Notes: generated by a model from the sequence alone, not told the origin. Counted from the first letter of the stretch, positions 29,756 to 38,297 are shown. The stretch is 39,879 bases of DNA from Candidatus Sulfopaludibacter sp. SbA4 (GCA_900290305.1 OMOG01000285.1:1-39879), one strand, 5' to 3'. Translations and numbers: made by a program.

Positions 29756-31411
29756 ATGTCCAGCCAAAGCGAAAACCCCTTATCGCGGCGCGCGTTGGTG
29801 ACCGCCGCCGGCGCCGGCCTGCTCGCGCAAGCCCCCCTTGCCTCTCAGCCCACTTCCGAAATCCTCGGCGCCCGCACCTACAATGTCCGCGATTTCGGCG
29901 CCAAGGGAGATGGCCAGACGCTCGACACCTCCGCCGTCCAGTCGGCCATCGATGCGTGCAATAAGGACAAGGGCGGCACCGTCGTCATTCCCGCGGGCGA
30001 TTTCGTCGTCGGCACAGTCGAGCTGAAAAGCAACGTCACCCTGCACGTCTCTCCGGCCGGCCGCCTGCTGGGATCGGGCAAGCCCGAGCACTACACCGCG
30101 GGTAAAGGCGTTCCTCCCGGCAACGGCAACGTGGTACTGCTCTACGCCGTCGATGCCGACAACGTCACTATCGAAGGCCGCGGCGCCATCGACGGACACG
30201 GCGACCTGTTCTATACCGGCAAGGGTGACAACACCGGGCCCGGCGGCAATCGCGCGGAAGGGTATGTCGCGCGCCCCCACCTCGCCATCTTTTACCGGTG
30301 CCGCAACCTGTTGGTCCGCGACGTCTTCTTCACGCGCAGCGCCTATCATTGCATGCGCATTCTCGAGTGCCGCTACGTGCACCTGGATGGCGTGCGCATT
30401 CACAACCGCGTCAACCTCAATAACGATGGCTTCCATATCAACAGCTCCCAATACGTCAACATCGCCAACTGCAACGTCATGTGCCAGGACGATGCCTGCG
30501 CGCTCTTCGGGAGCAACAAGTTCGTCACCGTCACCAACTGCACCTTCAGCACGCGCTGGTCGATCTTCCGCTTCGGCAACGGAGAAGCCGAGAACATCGC
30601 CATTTCCAACTGCGTCATCTACGACACCTATGGCTGCGTCATCAAGATTCGGATCGGGTCCGGCGCGCGCATCGAGAATGTGGCCTTCTCCAACCTGGTG
30701 ATGAACAACGTGACCGGCCCCATCTCCATTGGCCTGGACTCGTCCCGCCGCCCCGGACAGCCGCCGCCCGCCAACCCCCGGCCCAACGGGATCGTGCGCA
30801 ACCTGACCTTCAACGGGATTCGCGCCACCGTGGTTTCCGAAGGCCGCCAGTTCGCCGATATGCCCTTCAAGAACAACTTCCGGCCCGGCGAGACGCGCAC
30901 CTGCATCACGCTCAACGGCGTGGGCGGCGAGTTTCTGGAAGGGATCACGTTCCAGGACATCCACGTCACCTACGGCGGAGGCGGCACAGCGGAAGAGGCC
31001 GCCAGGCGCGACGTCCCCACGATGGCGGGAGAATACTTCGAGCTGGGCACTCTGCCCGCCTACGGCATGTACGCCCGCAATGTGCGCGGGCTTTCGATGA
31101 ACAACGTGCGGTTCGAGGTGGCCACGCCCGACCTGCGGCCGGCCATGGTCTTCGACCACGTGGAAGATGCCGCCGTGAACGGCTTTAGCGCGCAGGGGAA
31201 CCCGAACGCCGAGTCGCTTTTGCGCTTCAGCGATTCGCGGGATATTCTTCTCACCGCGGCCCGCGTCCTGACGCCGTCCGCCGTGTTTCTCCAGGTGGAA
31301 GGCGCCGGAAATCAGGGCATCGCCATCGACGGCGGCGACCTGTCCAAGGCCGCCAAGCCAGTAGCCTTCGCCCACGGCGCCACCAGCCAGTCAGTCAAGC
31401 TGCGTGGCTAA
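29756..31411 (+). CDS. GH28-like glycoside hydrolase (polygalacturonase type), Tat-exported
   Basis: A 551-residue protein beginning with a twin-arginine signal, NPLSRRALVTAAGAGLLA (about residues 6-23). The parallel beta-helix starts TYNVRDFGAKGDGQTLDTSAVQ, the usual pectate-lyase/GH28 entry. Further features are VTIEGRGAIDGHGDLFY, NNDGFHINSS and CQDDACALF, which supplies the paired Asp residues of GH28 catalysis, then CVIKIRIGSG near the usual R-I-K region. Family enzymes cleave galacturonan or related glycans; the altered motifs leave the substrate open. It is monocistronic, with an extended -10 box very close to the ATG and a palindrome cluster upstream. Confidence 0.85.
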   Translation: MSSQSENPLSRRALVTAAGAGLLAQAPLASQPTSEILGARTYNVRDFGAKGDGQTLDTSAVQSAIDACNKDKGGTVVIPAGDFVVGTVELKSNVTLHVSPAGRLLGSGKPEHYTAGKGVPPGNGNVVLLYAVDADNVTIEGRGAIDGHGDLFYTGKGDNTGPGGNRAEGYVARPHLAIFYRCRNLLVRDVFFTRSAYHCMRILECRYVHLDGVRIHNRVNLNNDGFHINSSQYVNIANCNVMCQDDACALFGSNKFVTVTNCTFSTRWSIFRFGNGEAENIAISNCVIYDTYGCVIKIRIGSGARIENVAFSNLVMNNVTGPISIGLDSSRRPGQPPPANPRPNGIVRNLTFNGIRATVVSEGRQFADMPFKNNFRPGETRTCITLNGVGGEFLEGITFQDIHVTYGGGGTAEEAARRDVPTMAGEYFELGTLPAYGMYARNVRGLSMNNVRFEVATPDLRPAMVFDHVEDAAVNGFSAQGNPNAESLLRFSDSRDILLTAARVLTPSAVFLQVEGAGNQGIAIDGGDLSKAAKPVAFAHGATSQSVKLRG

Positions 31412-31440
31412 GCCGAAATCACCAGAGCCTCCCACGCGAA

Positions 31441-31543
31441 GCGCGGTTTTCTCAGCGCTCTCCGCTTCCTCGGCGCTCTCAGGTTTTGATTTTCTCCTGG
31501 TTTTCTCCGCGCTGATCTCCGTGCCTCTGCGCCTCCGCGGTGA
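31441..31543 (+). repeat. dispersed CTCCGCG-type repeat, copy 3
   Basis: GCGCTCTCCGCTTCCTCGGCG, CTCAGGTTTTGATTTTCTCC, TTTTCTCCGCGCTGATCTCC and TCTGCGCCTCCGCGGTGA align in order with copies 2a and 2b in the 15.2-15.5 kb gap. The open frames through it (such as SALSASSALSGFDFL) are low-complexity by-products of the repeat. It fills most of the 232-nt gap between the GH28 gene and the first permease gene. Confidence 0.75.
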
Positions 31544-31643
31544 ATTTTGTTTTTTTTGGGGAGCCCTAAGAATTCCGGGAATCAAACGTCCTTATTAAAG
31601 GGGAACAACCGCCGCCGAAAGTGCGTCTCCCTATTGGACACCC

Positions 31644-32897
31644 GTGGCCCAATCTCGCCAGATCCGTCTCAGCGCTTCCTTCTGGGAAGCCACCCGCATC
31701 GCATTGGATTCCTTGCGAAAAAATAAGCTCCGCAGCTTCCTGACCCTGCTCGGCATCATCCTCGCCACTACCACCCTCATCGCCGTGACCTCCCTCATCC
31801 ACGGTATGAATCTCTACATCGCTGAAAAAGTCTCCAACATGGGCTCCGACGGATTCCGTGTCGTCCGTATGGCCTGGTTCGGACCTTGGGACCCGAAAAA
31901 GTTTTTTGAGATGCAGAAGCGCAACCCCCAGATCCGGCCCGACGAGTACGAGTTCGTCAGAAGCCAAGCCGTCCTGGTGAAGGACATCGGCATGATGGCC
32001 TCCCGCCAGGAGCGCGTCTCCTACAAAGGCGATTCCATGGAGGACGTGGATCTTGAGGGCGTAACCGAGAACATCACCGCGATCAACAACGTCCAGGTCG
32101 ACCTCGGACGCGGGATCACTTATGAGGAAGTGCGGCGCCACGCGCCGGTCGTCTTCATCGGCAGCGATATCAGCAAGCGTTTCTTCCAGGGCAAGGACCC
32201 CTTGGGCAAGACGATCGCCATCGGGGGAAATCCATTCGAAGTGGTCGGAGTCGCCAAGGAATTGGGCAGCGTATTCGGCAACTCCCAGGACAACTTCGTC
32301 ATGATCCCCATCGAGAGCTACTTCAAGACCTACGGCAGTCGCAACGGAATCCGCATCATCGCCAAAGCCAGCGACCAGATGCGCCTGGCCGAAGCGCAGG
32401 ACGAGGTGCGCGTGCTGCTGCGCTCGTACCGCCACCTGGGGCCCGGGCAGGACGATAACTTCAGCATCTTCGCCTCCGACACCATCGTGAGCCTGTGGGA
32501 GCGCCTCACCGCGACGATCGCGGCCATGGCGGTGGGCATCGTTTCGGTCTTCATGATAGTGGGCGGTATCGTCATCATGAACATCATGCTGGCGGTGGTC
32601 ACCGAGCGCACCCACGAAATCGGAATCCGCAAATCCGCCAGGCGGGCCGACATCCTGAGTCAGTTCCTGGTGGAATCCTCGGTGCTGTCGGGCTCGGGCG
32701 GGATGTTCGGCGTGTGCGTCGCCTGGGTGCTGGCCGTCGTGGTGCGCAATCTGACATCGGTGCCCATGGCGTTGCCGTGGACCTCCATCCTGATCGGCGT
32801 CGGGCTGTCGGCCACCGTCGGCCTCTTCTTCGGCATCTATCCGGCGCGCCGGGCCTCGCGCCTGGATCCCATTGAAGCATTGCGCGTCGAAAGATAA
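31644..32897 (+). CDS. MacB-like ABC transporter permease (FtsX/DUF214 family), first of two
   Basis: A 417-residue inner-membrane protein. A first membrane helix (SFLTLLGIILATTTLIAVTSL) is followed by a large periplasmic MacB-type domain (residues ~65-270) and three C-terminal helices (near 290-310, 335-360 and 375-395), ending RRASRLDPIEALR. MacB-type permeases act as mechanotransmitters that push substrates through an outer-membrane exit duct. The usual coupling sequence GIRKSLGARRADIL is shortened here to GIRKSARRADIL. It begins at GTG (31644-31646) and lies 3 nt before the second permease gene. No ABC ATPase or membrane-fusion protein gene is visible in the window. Confidence 0.88.
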   Translation: MAQSRQIRLSASFWEATRIALDSLRKNKLRSFLTLLGIILATTTLIAVTSLIHGMNLYIAEKVSNMGSDGFRVVRMAWFGPWDPKKFFEMQKRNPQIRPDEYEFVRSQAVLVKDIGMMASRQERVSYKGDSMEDVDLEGVTENITAINNVQVDLGRGITYEEVRRHAPVVFIGSDISKRFFQGKDPLGKTIAIGGNPFEVVGVAKELGSVFGNSQDNFVMIPIESYFKTYGSRNGIRIIAKASDQMRLAEAQDEVRVLLRSYRHLGPGQDDNFSIFASDTIVSLWERLTATIAAMAVGIVSVFMIVGGIVIMNIMLAVVTERTHEIGIRKSARRADILSQFLVESSVLSGSGGMFGVCVAWVLAVVVRNLTSVPMALPWTSILIGVGLSATVGLFFGIYPARRASRLDPIEALRVER

Positions 32898-32900
32898 CCC

Positions 32901-34139
32901 ATGACGAAGCTTTCCTTCCTCAACGGCATCGTGCTGGCCTTCGAAACCATCCGTACGCACAAACTGCGCGCCTTCCTCACGGTGCTCGGAGTGATCATCG
33001 GAACCGGGACCATCATCGGGGTCAGCGCCATTCTCACCGGGTTCGATGAGTCAGTGGCCGGGGTGCTGCGAAGCTTCGGACCCAATTCGATCATCGTCTT
33101 CAAGTTCCCGGTCGGCCCGCGCACCTCCAGGCTGACTCCGGAGGAGCGCACCCGCAAGAATCTGACCTACCAGAATGCCGCCGAAATTCGCGAGCGCTGC
33201 AAGTCCGTGGAAGACGTGTCCACCATGCTCTTCCCCAACGGGGGACCGATCAATGTCCACTATAAGGGCAACGACATGTACGACGTCAACCTGTTCGGTG
33301 TGGAAGAGGCTTACGCGCGGGGTGGACAGGTGGACCTGCACCTCGGCCGCTTCTTCACCGACGAGGAGAGCCGCCGCAAGTTGCCGGTGGCCGTGATCGG
33401 CCAGGACCTGGAGAAGGGACTGTATGCCAACGTCGACCCCATCGGCAAGCCCATCACGGTGGATGGCCACGAGTTCCAGGTGATCGGCACCATGCTGCGC
33501 CCCGCGGCGTCGTTCTTCGGCGACACCGACCAGCGCGTGCTCCTGCCCTACGGCACCATGCAGAAGATGTACCCCAACGCGCGCGAGAACGCCATCGTGG
33601 TGACCGCCCGCAGCGGCATGCTCCCTCAAGCCCTCGACGAGGTCCGCACCGTGCTGCGCATCGACCGCCGTGTGCGTTACGACAAGCCCGACAACTTCGC
33701 GCTCTCCACCGCCGAACAGATGGTCTCGGACTTCCGCCAGATCACCGCGGTGACTTTCCTGGTCATGGTGGTGCTCAGTTCCATCGGGCTGCTGGTAGGC
33801 GGCATCGGGGTCATGAACATCATGCTGGTATCGGTAACCGAGCGGACCTACGAGATCGGAATCCGCAAGGCTCTCGGCGCGCGAAGGGCCGACATCCTGA
33901 TTCAATTTCTGATCGAAGCGGCCTCGCTGACCGGCCTCGGAGGGCTGGTCGGGATCGCCTTCGGCTGGCTGATCTCACTGATCGCGCGGCTGGTGTGGGA
34001 GTCGCTGCCGGCCAGCGTCCCCATGTGGGCAGCGGCCACCGGCATCGTGATGTCGGTGAGTGTAGGACTGTTCTTCGGAATCTGGCCCGCCAATAAGGCT
34101 GCCCGCCTCGATCCGGTGGTAGCGCTCCGGTACGAGTAA
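32901..34139 (+). CDS. MacB-like ABC transporter permease, second of two
   Basis: A 412-residue paralogue of the preceding protein, with the same order: a first helix (LRAFLTVLGVIIGTGTIIGVSAI), a large periplasmic MacB-type domain (GKPITVDGHEFQVIGTM near its end), and three C-terminal helices with the intact coupling sequence GIRKALGARRADILIQF. It ends AARLDPVVALRYE. The tight spacing suggests a heterodimeric permease. The matching ATPase must be encoded outside this window. No role (drug, lipoprotein or peptide export) can be assigned. Confidence 0.9.
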   Translation: MTKLSFLNGIVLAFETIRTHKLRAFLTVLGVIIGTGTIIGVSAILTGFDESVAGVLRSFGPNSIIVFKFPVGPRTSRLTPEERTRKNLTYQNAAEIRERCKSVEDVSTMLFPNGGPINVHYKGNDMYDVNLFGVEEAYARGGQVDLHLGRFFTDEESRRKLPVAVIGQDLEKGLYANVDPIGKPITVDGHEFQVIGTMLRPAASFFGDTDQRVLLPYGTMQKMYPNARENAIVVTARSGMLPQALDEVRTVLRIDRRVRYDKPDNFALSTAEQMVSDFRQITAVTFLVMVVLSSIGLLVGGIGVMNIMLVSVTERTYEIGIRKALGARRADILIQFLIEAASLTGLGGLVGIAFGWLISLIARLVWESLPASVPMWAAATGIVMSVSVGLFFGIWPANKAARLDPVVALRYE

Positions 34140-34159
34140 TCCCCTTATTTCGCGGGCTG

Positions 34160-34507
34160 TCAGCAGGACGGACGATTCACCCGAACCAAGACGCCGCACA
34201 GGTCCCGATGCGCACCAAGCGCCTCATGAATTCTCTGCGCCTGGCCCGCAAAATCGACATCGAACGTGCACACCACGACGCCCGCGTGCCCGGGCCTCCG
34301 GTTGTGCAGAGCGATGAAGTGTCTCCGATTGAGGGTCAGGACAGCCCGCTTTTCCGAAATGGCAAACTCCAGAATCTCGCGGTCCGAGGTCGATCGGTTC
34401 GCTTTGCCGGCTTCCTGGACGGTCAGAACGTCGTGACCGAGACGTCGGAGTTCCGCGACGACGAGAAAAGGAAAGTTTTCGTTTGCGTAAAGCCGCGCCA
34501 TGCTCAC
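34160..34507 (-). CDS. DUF5615 PIN-like protein (toxin component of a DUF433 pair)
   Basis: A 113-115-residue protein. MARLYANENFPFLVVAELRRLGHDVLTVQE is the DUF5615 start, with early acidic residues of a PIN-like fold. DREILEFAISEKRAVLTLNRRHF supplies the next conserved acidic and basic positions. DUF5615 proteins are predicted Mut7-C/PIN-like nucleases and are usually paired with DUF433 antitoxins. The start is GTG (34505-34507), overlapping the DUF433 stop (GTGA), or ATG at 34501. The arrangement is a complete, apparently intact toxin-antitoxin-like operon. The toxic activity is predicted, not shown. Confidence 0.82.
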   Translation of the reverse strand: MSMARLYANENFPFLVVAELRRLGHDVLTVQEAGKANRSTSDREILEFAISEKRAVLTLNRRHFIALHNRRPGHAGVVVCTFDVDFAGQAQRIHEALGAHRDLCGVLVRVNRPSC

Positions 34508-34833
34508 GCGCTCTCGTTGTCGCGGATCTGTTTTTCAATCTCGAGGCGATGGGACCGGACGTAAGCCCATGCGTTGGCGAGGTCATCGGCCCGAAGCGTG
34601 GGGTAGGAGCGCAGCAGTTCCTCTTCGGTCGTCCCCAAGCGACGCGCTTGTTCCAGCACCCACACGGGAATGCGGGTGCGGACCAGGCAGGGCTCGCCCC
34701 CACACACTCCCGGTATCGACTCAACACCCGGGAAGGCATCGTCCAAATCCTGCACAACCATGCGCAGCAACTGGGCCTTCTCCGACCGCGTGAGAGCCGG
34801 CAACAAGTCCTCGACCTGACGCAAAGCGCCCAT
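34504..34833 (-). CDS. DUF433 protein (putative antitoxin)
   Basis: A 109-residue protein. After a helical N-terminal region, SIPGVCGGEPCLVRTRIPVWVLEQ and RRLGTTEEELLRSYPTLRADDLANAW form the DUF433 winged helix-turn-helix. It is followed by an extension that could bind the partner. It probably represses its own promoter and neutralises the DUF5615 partner, whose start overlaps its stop. The ATG at 34831-34833 is preferred because GGAGG lies ~10 nt upstream; the frame is open to 34959 across the divergent promoter region. Confidence 0.82.
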   Translation of the reverse strand: MGALRQVEDLLPALTRSEKAQLLRMVVQDLDDAFPGVESIPGVCGGEPCLVRTRIPVWVLEQARRLGTTEEELLRSYPTLRADDLANAWAYVRSHRLEIEKQIRDNESA

Positions 34834-34849
34834 GGTGTACTCCGCCTCC

Positions 34850-34886
34850 AGTATATCCGATGATGGTTCACCAGTATTCGTATAAT
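34850..34886. promoter_or_regulatory. divergent promoter region between the toxin-antitoxin pair and DUF29 genes
   Basis: TATACT on the minus strand (34850-34855) serves the DUF433/DUF5615 pair, and TATAAT on the plus strand (34881-34886) serves the DUF29 genes. The boxes are 25 nt apart and no strong -35 is seen for either. A DUF433 repressor bound here could control both directions; that is inference. Confidence 0.45.
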
Positions 34887-34924
34887 GGCTTCGTAAGCAA
34901 GCGCGCCGGCAGTCAGGAGTTGAC

Positions 34925-35368
34925 GTGGAAAAGTTGAAGAACCTCGAAGACGGATACAAGTGGGCAAAGGAGACTGTTCAGGCTCTCAAGGCCGGCAATC
35001 TTGCGGCCGTAGACATGGATGCCCTGGTAGACGAAATCGAATCCGTGTACACCGGGCTGGAGCGGCAACTTGAGGAGTACCTGGAGGATCTCCTGAAAGG
35101 CAAGCTGCGTCTGCGATACACGGCGACCGATCGCAAGGAGAGCGAGTCGCTGGTGGCCGGAGCCCTGGTTCAACTGAGCATCCTATTCAGAACTGCCCCC
35201 AGCATTCGCGATGCTCTGAGCGACCAGGTGATCGACGAAGCTTACCAATGGGTTCGGCAGAACGTCGAGCGGGATAGCGGAACTCCGCTACCCGAGCGGT
35301 GTCCGTATTCCCGGGACGATCTTCTGACCTCCATCCAAACGTTGGAGATGGACGATGTTGAAGTTTGA
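34925..35368 (+). CDS. DUF29-domain protein, first of a tandem pair
   Basis: A 147-residue protein. YKWAKETVQALKAGNLAAVD and MDALVDEIESVYTGLERQLEE are the DUF29 signature, followed by a helical region and the C-terminal pattern PLPERCPYSRDDLLT. DUF29 proteins are common in soil bacteria and cyanobacteria and have no known function; many occur in tandem or near toxin-antitoxin genes. The start is GTG (34925-34927), with AGGAG 5 nt upstream. It overlaps the next DUF29 gene by 14 nt. Confidence 0.8.
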   Translation: MEKLKNLEDGYKWAKETVQALKAGNLAAVDMDALVDEIESVYTGLERQLEEYLEDLLKGKLRLRYTATDRKESESLVAGALVQLSILFRTAPSIRDALSDQVIDEAYQWVRQNVERDSGTPLPERCPYSRDDLLTSIQTLEMDDVEV

Positions 35369-35723
35369 CGAGCACCTCGCCGAGATGAGTCGAAGCGATC
35401 AACATGAGGCAGAGAGCCGTCTGATCCGCGCCTTGGAGCACCTTCTGAAGATGCGTTGCGAGCAGATTCCGGAGGCCGTCCGCGAGCGAAATGCGCGTGG
35501 CTGGCAGGGCACCATTGACGAGCAGCGGCGCCGATTGCTTCGCCTGATTCAAATGCATGGGAGTCTCAAGCCCCATCTTCGTAACATGGATCTGAGCAAG
35601 GCGCACCGGGAAGCATTGAAGGCCCTCCACGTGGAATGGCCTTCGGTTGACCTCCCCGGAAATTGTCCCTTCACCCTCGAAGAGATCGTCGGCGAAGAGG
35701 TGATGAAGGAGTTGCGAGAATAG
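35355..35723 (+). CDS. DUF29-like protein, second of a tandem pair
   Basis: A 122-residue protein sharing the DUF29 C-terminal pattern (DLPGNCPFTLEEIVGEEV) and a central helical region (RLIRALEHLLKMRCEQIPEA, then GWQGTIDEQRRRLLRLIQ). It lacks the N-terminal tryptophan-containing motif, so it is shorter than its neighbour. The 14-nt overlap implies coupled translation, and the two may form a heteromer. Function is unknown. It is convergent with the spermidine-synthase-like gene, 8 nt apart. Confidence 0.72.
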   Translation: MLKFDEHLAEMSRSDQHEAESRLIRALEHLLKMRCEQIPEAVRERNARGWQGTIDEQRRRLLRLIQMHGSLKPHLRNMDLSKAHREALKALHVEWPSVDLPGNCPFTLEEIVGEEVMKELRE

Positions 35724-35731
35724 CCTCGTCC

Positions 35732-38245
35732 CTACTGACTCACCTGCTGCATCGCCACCTCCAGCGCCTGCAGCCGATCCTCCGACCCCACAAACAAATT
35801 CCGCGGAGGTCTCCGGTAATTCAAAATATCGTTGTAAATCGCCCCCTCCATGCTGGTGTTCAAAGCCAACCCCGCCAGGTACTGCAGCCGCAGATTGCCG
35901 TCGCGATTGATCTCCGCCCCCGCCAGGTACGGCCGCAAATCCGACTCCTGCCCGGCGTAATTGGCCAGCAGGCCAGTCAGTGAGTTGAATCCCACGTCGT
36001 TCAGTGACTTTGCCACGGCGGCGTGGTCGGGCTGGTCCGCGCGCCTCTGCAGGGCGTCCAGGTCGATCTTCGTCGGTTCAACCTGCCCCATCACGACGGT
36101 ATCGTACCCTCCGCCGTTCGAATTGCCCCATACCGTGCCATTGGGAAACACCTCGAAGAAGGTGGCCAGTTCGCTCTTCACCGTCGCCGCGTCGCTTTCG
36201 TACAGCGGCACCCACTGAGTCACCAGTCCGCCCGGATTCAGGTGCTCCTTCACCAGCTCGAAATACTCCTTCGAGTAGAGCGTCGCGCTGCCCTTCACCC
36301 ACGGATGAATCGGGTCGGACGTGATGATGTCGAACTTCTCGCGCGTGGTCAGCACGAAGTGCCGCGCGTCGTCGTAGACAATCTGCACCCGCGGGTCGTG
36401 CATCACGTTGTAATTCTCCTTGCCGAAATACTCCGTGGCCGTCGGCGGGATGAGAGGCTCCATCTCGCAGATCACGATCCGCTGGATCTCGGGGTAAAGC
36501 ACGAATGTCCCCGCCGTCACGCCCGCCCCGAACCCCACGATCAGCACCGAATGCGGATTGGGATGGAGCAGCCCCGGCAAGTGGCCCAGCATCCGTTGCA
36601 GCCGCATATCGTAAGGCTCGGTCGACGCCTCCACCTTGCCGCTCACGTGGAACTGCACCGCCCCGTCATCCCACTTCGAGATCGCGATCGACGAGTTCAT
36701 ACCCTCGCCCGCGTACAAGATTTGCGAGCGGTTCATCGAGGTCATGATGCGCCGGCCATACGCGATCAGCATCGGGGGCGCGCCCGAAACATTGGATGCC
36801 AGCACCCCCGCCACCACCAGCGCGGCCGCCAGGCCCAGCGAACCGGCCACCGTCCTCGACCGCACCACCAGCGGCGTCAGCACAAACAGCGCGCTCACGG
36901 CCGCCAGCACGATCAACAGGCGCTCGCATCCCTGCGTGCCGATCCACGGCACCAGCACCAGGCTGAAGATCAACGCGCCCACGATGGCGCCCGCGGTGTT
37001 GGCGGCGTAGATGCCGCCCACCAGGCTGGCCGAATCCTCCTCGCGCGACGCCGCGGATGCCAGCGCCAGTGGAAAGCTCGCGCCCCACAGCAGCGTGGCC
37101 GGCAGAATCGCCCAGATGCACCGCACCAGGTCCACCTGAAACGTGTACCAGAAGCTGGTGGAAAGCAGCGGGTTGATAGGCCAGTAAGGCAGTGACTTGC
37201 TCAGCATCACGGCGGTCCACGCGATCGCGCCCACCAGCGCCAGTTGGCTCAGTCCGAGCGCCAGCCGCGGCTTCACCATCCGCGAGAGCATCGACCCGTT
37301 GAAGCTGCCAATGCCTAACCCCACCAGAAACACCGCCAGGATGATCGAGAACGTGTAGACCGTCGCGCCCAGCATCAGGCCCAGCAGCCGCGTCCAGATT
37401 ACTTCCGCGCCCAGCGCCGTGGCGCCCGAAAGCCCGATGGTCACGTACACCGGCCAGTAGCCGGGCTCGCCTGTAGCACGATCGGTAACCGGCGCGTCCC
37501 CCGCGGCGCGCTGCGGTGTCCGCCGGGCCAATGAAAAACTCACCAGCGCGACCGCCACATTAATCGCCGCGGCCGCGAACGTGGCCGTCCCCATATCGAA
37601 CTCGCGCAGCAGGTAGAAGCCCGCCAGCACGCAACCCAGAACCGCGCCCCCGGTGTTCGCGCCGTAGAGCAGCCCCATCCACGAAACGCCTTCCGGATTG
37701 GTCTCGAGCCAGCGTGCCGCGGCCGGCAGCGACGCGCCCATCAGGAACGTCGGAGGCAGCAGGCACAGCGCGCACACCAGCGCGCGCAGCAGAATCGCCG
37801 GCAGCCCGTGGCCCACCGCCGCCGTGTAGACGCCGTCCAGAAGCGGCATCGCCAGCAGCACCAGCACGCCGCAGATGGCGATCCCCACTTCTACCTTGGC
37901 GTAAACCCGCAGCGGGTGCTCCTTGCGCGCGGAGAGAATCCGTGGCAGCGCCAGGCTCCCCAGGCACAGCCCGCCCATGAACGTGGCCAGCAGCACCCCC
38001 AGCGAAATGGCCGTCGATCCGATCACCAGTTGCAGCAACTGGTACCACACGACTTCATAAATCAGCGCGGAGCATCCGCTGCCCGCGAACAATACCAGCA
38101 GCGGCCAGCGGGCCAAGCCTCCTCGTTGTGGCACAGGCATTCCTGCCTGTGTTCCTGGCTTTTCCGCCGCTATCCTGTCCGCCGCTACCGGGCGTACCGT
38201 TCCGGCAGGCTCCGCCATCTTCGGTTTCACGTCTTGTTTGGGCAT
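35732..38245 (-). CDS. fused MFS-like membrane protein / spermidine-synthase-like methyltransferase-fold protein
   Basis: An 837-residue fusion. Residues ~45-500 contain about a dozen hydrophobic segments, starting PLLVLFAGSGCSALIYEVVW, the usual start of this family. From ~565 there is a Rossmann domain like that of spermidine synthase: VLIVGFGAGVTAGT (SAM-type loop), the acid in IVICEMEP, and ITSDPIHPWVKGSATLYS near 645. Polyamine synthesis is not assured, because the usual substrate-binding acidic residues are altered and such fusions have unknown substrates. The first ~38 residues include AEKPGTQAGMPVPQRGG, encoded by a palindromic repeat, so the real start may be the internal ATG (MPVPQ) or the protein carries an inserted repeat. 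It is convergent with the DUF29 genes. Confidence 0.82.
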   Translation of the reverse strand: MPKQDVKPKMAEPAGTVRPVAADRIAAEKPGTQAGMPVPQRGGLARWPLLVLFAGSGCSALIYEVVWYQLLQLVIGSTAISLGVLLATFMGGLCLGSLALPRILSARKEHPLRVYAKVEVGIAICGVLVLLAMPLLDGVYTAAVGHGLPAILLRALVCALCLLPPTFLMGASLPAAARWLETNPEGVSWMGLLYGANTGGAVLGCVLAGFYLLREFDMGTATFAAAAINVAVALVSFSLARRTPQRAAGDAPVTDRATGEPGYWPVYVTIGLSGATALGAEVIWTRLLGLMLGATVYTFSIILAVFLVGLGIGSFNGSMLSRMVKPRLALGLSQLALVGAIAWTAVMLSKSLPYWPINPLLSTSFWYTFQVDLVRCIWAILPATLLWGASFPLALASAASREEDSASLVGGIYAANTAGAIVGALIFSLVLVPWIGTQGCERLLIVLAAVSALFVLTPLVVRSRTVAGSLGLAAALVVAGVLASNVSGAPPMLIAYGRRIMTSMNRSQILYAGEGMNSSIAISKWDDGAVQFHVSGKVEASTEPYDMRLQRMLGHLPGLLHPNPHSVLIVGFGAGVTAGTFVLYPEIQRIVICEMEPLIPPTATEYFGKENYNVMHDPRVQIVYDDARHFVLTTREKFDIITSDPIHPWVKGSATLYSKEYFELVKEHLNPGGLVTQWVPLYESDAATVKSELATFFEVFPNGTVWGNSNGGGYDTVVMGQVEPTKIDLDALQRRADQPDHAAVAKSLNDVGFNSLTGLLANYAGQESDLRPYLAGAEINRDGNLRLQYLAGLALNTSMEGAIYNDILNYRRPPRNLFVGSEDRLQALEVAMQQVSQ
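38132..38151. repeat. palindrome CACAGGCA-TTCC-TGCCTGTG inside the 5' end of the fusion gene
   Basis: A perfect 8-bp stem with a TTCC loop lies in frame within codons ~32-38 of the spermidine-synthase-like gene. Its translation, GTQAGMPVPQ, is unlike the rest of the protein. Similar GGCAGG/CCTGCC palindromes are frequent intergenic repeats in Acidobacteriota-like genomes (my recollection, not checked here). Confidence 0.6.
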
Positions 38246-38297
38246 TCAAATGAGGCTTATTAGGCGTCCTTCTGCCATCATACGTTACCGCGGGGCG

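Noticed and set aside
31391-31598. Open frames of about 64 codons on both strands
   Set aside because: They are translations of the dispersed CTCCGCG repeat (SALSASSALSG-like, or its complement) and not genes.
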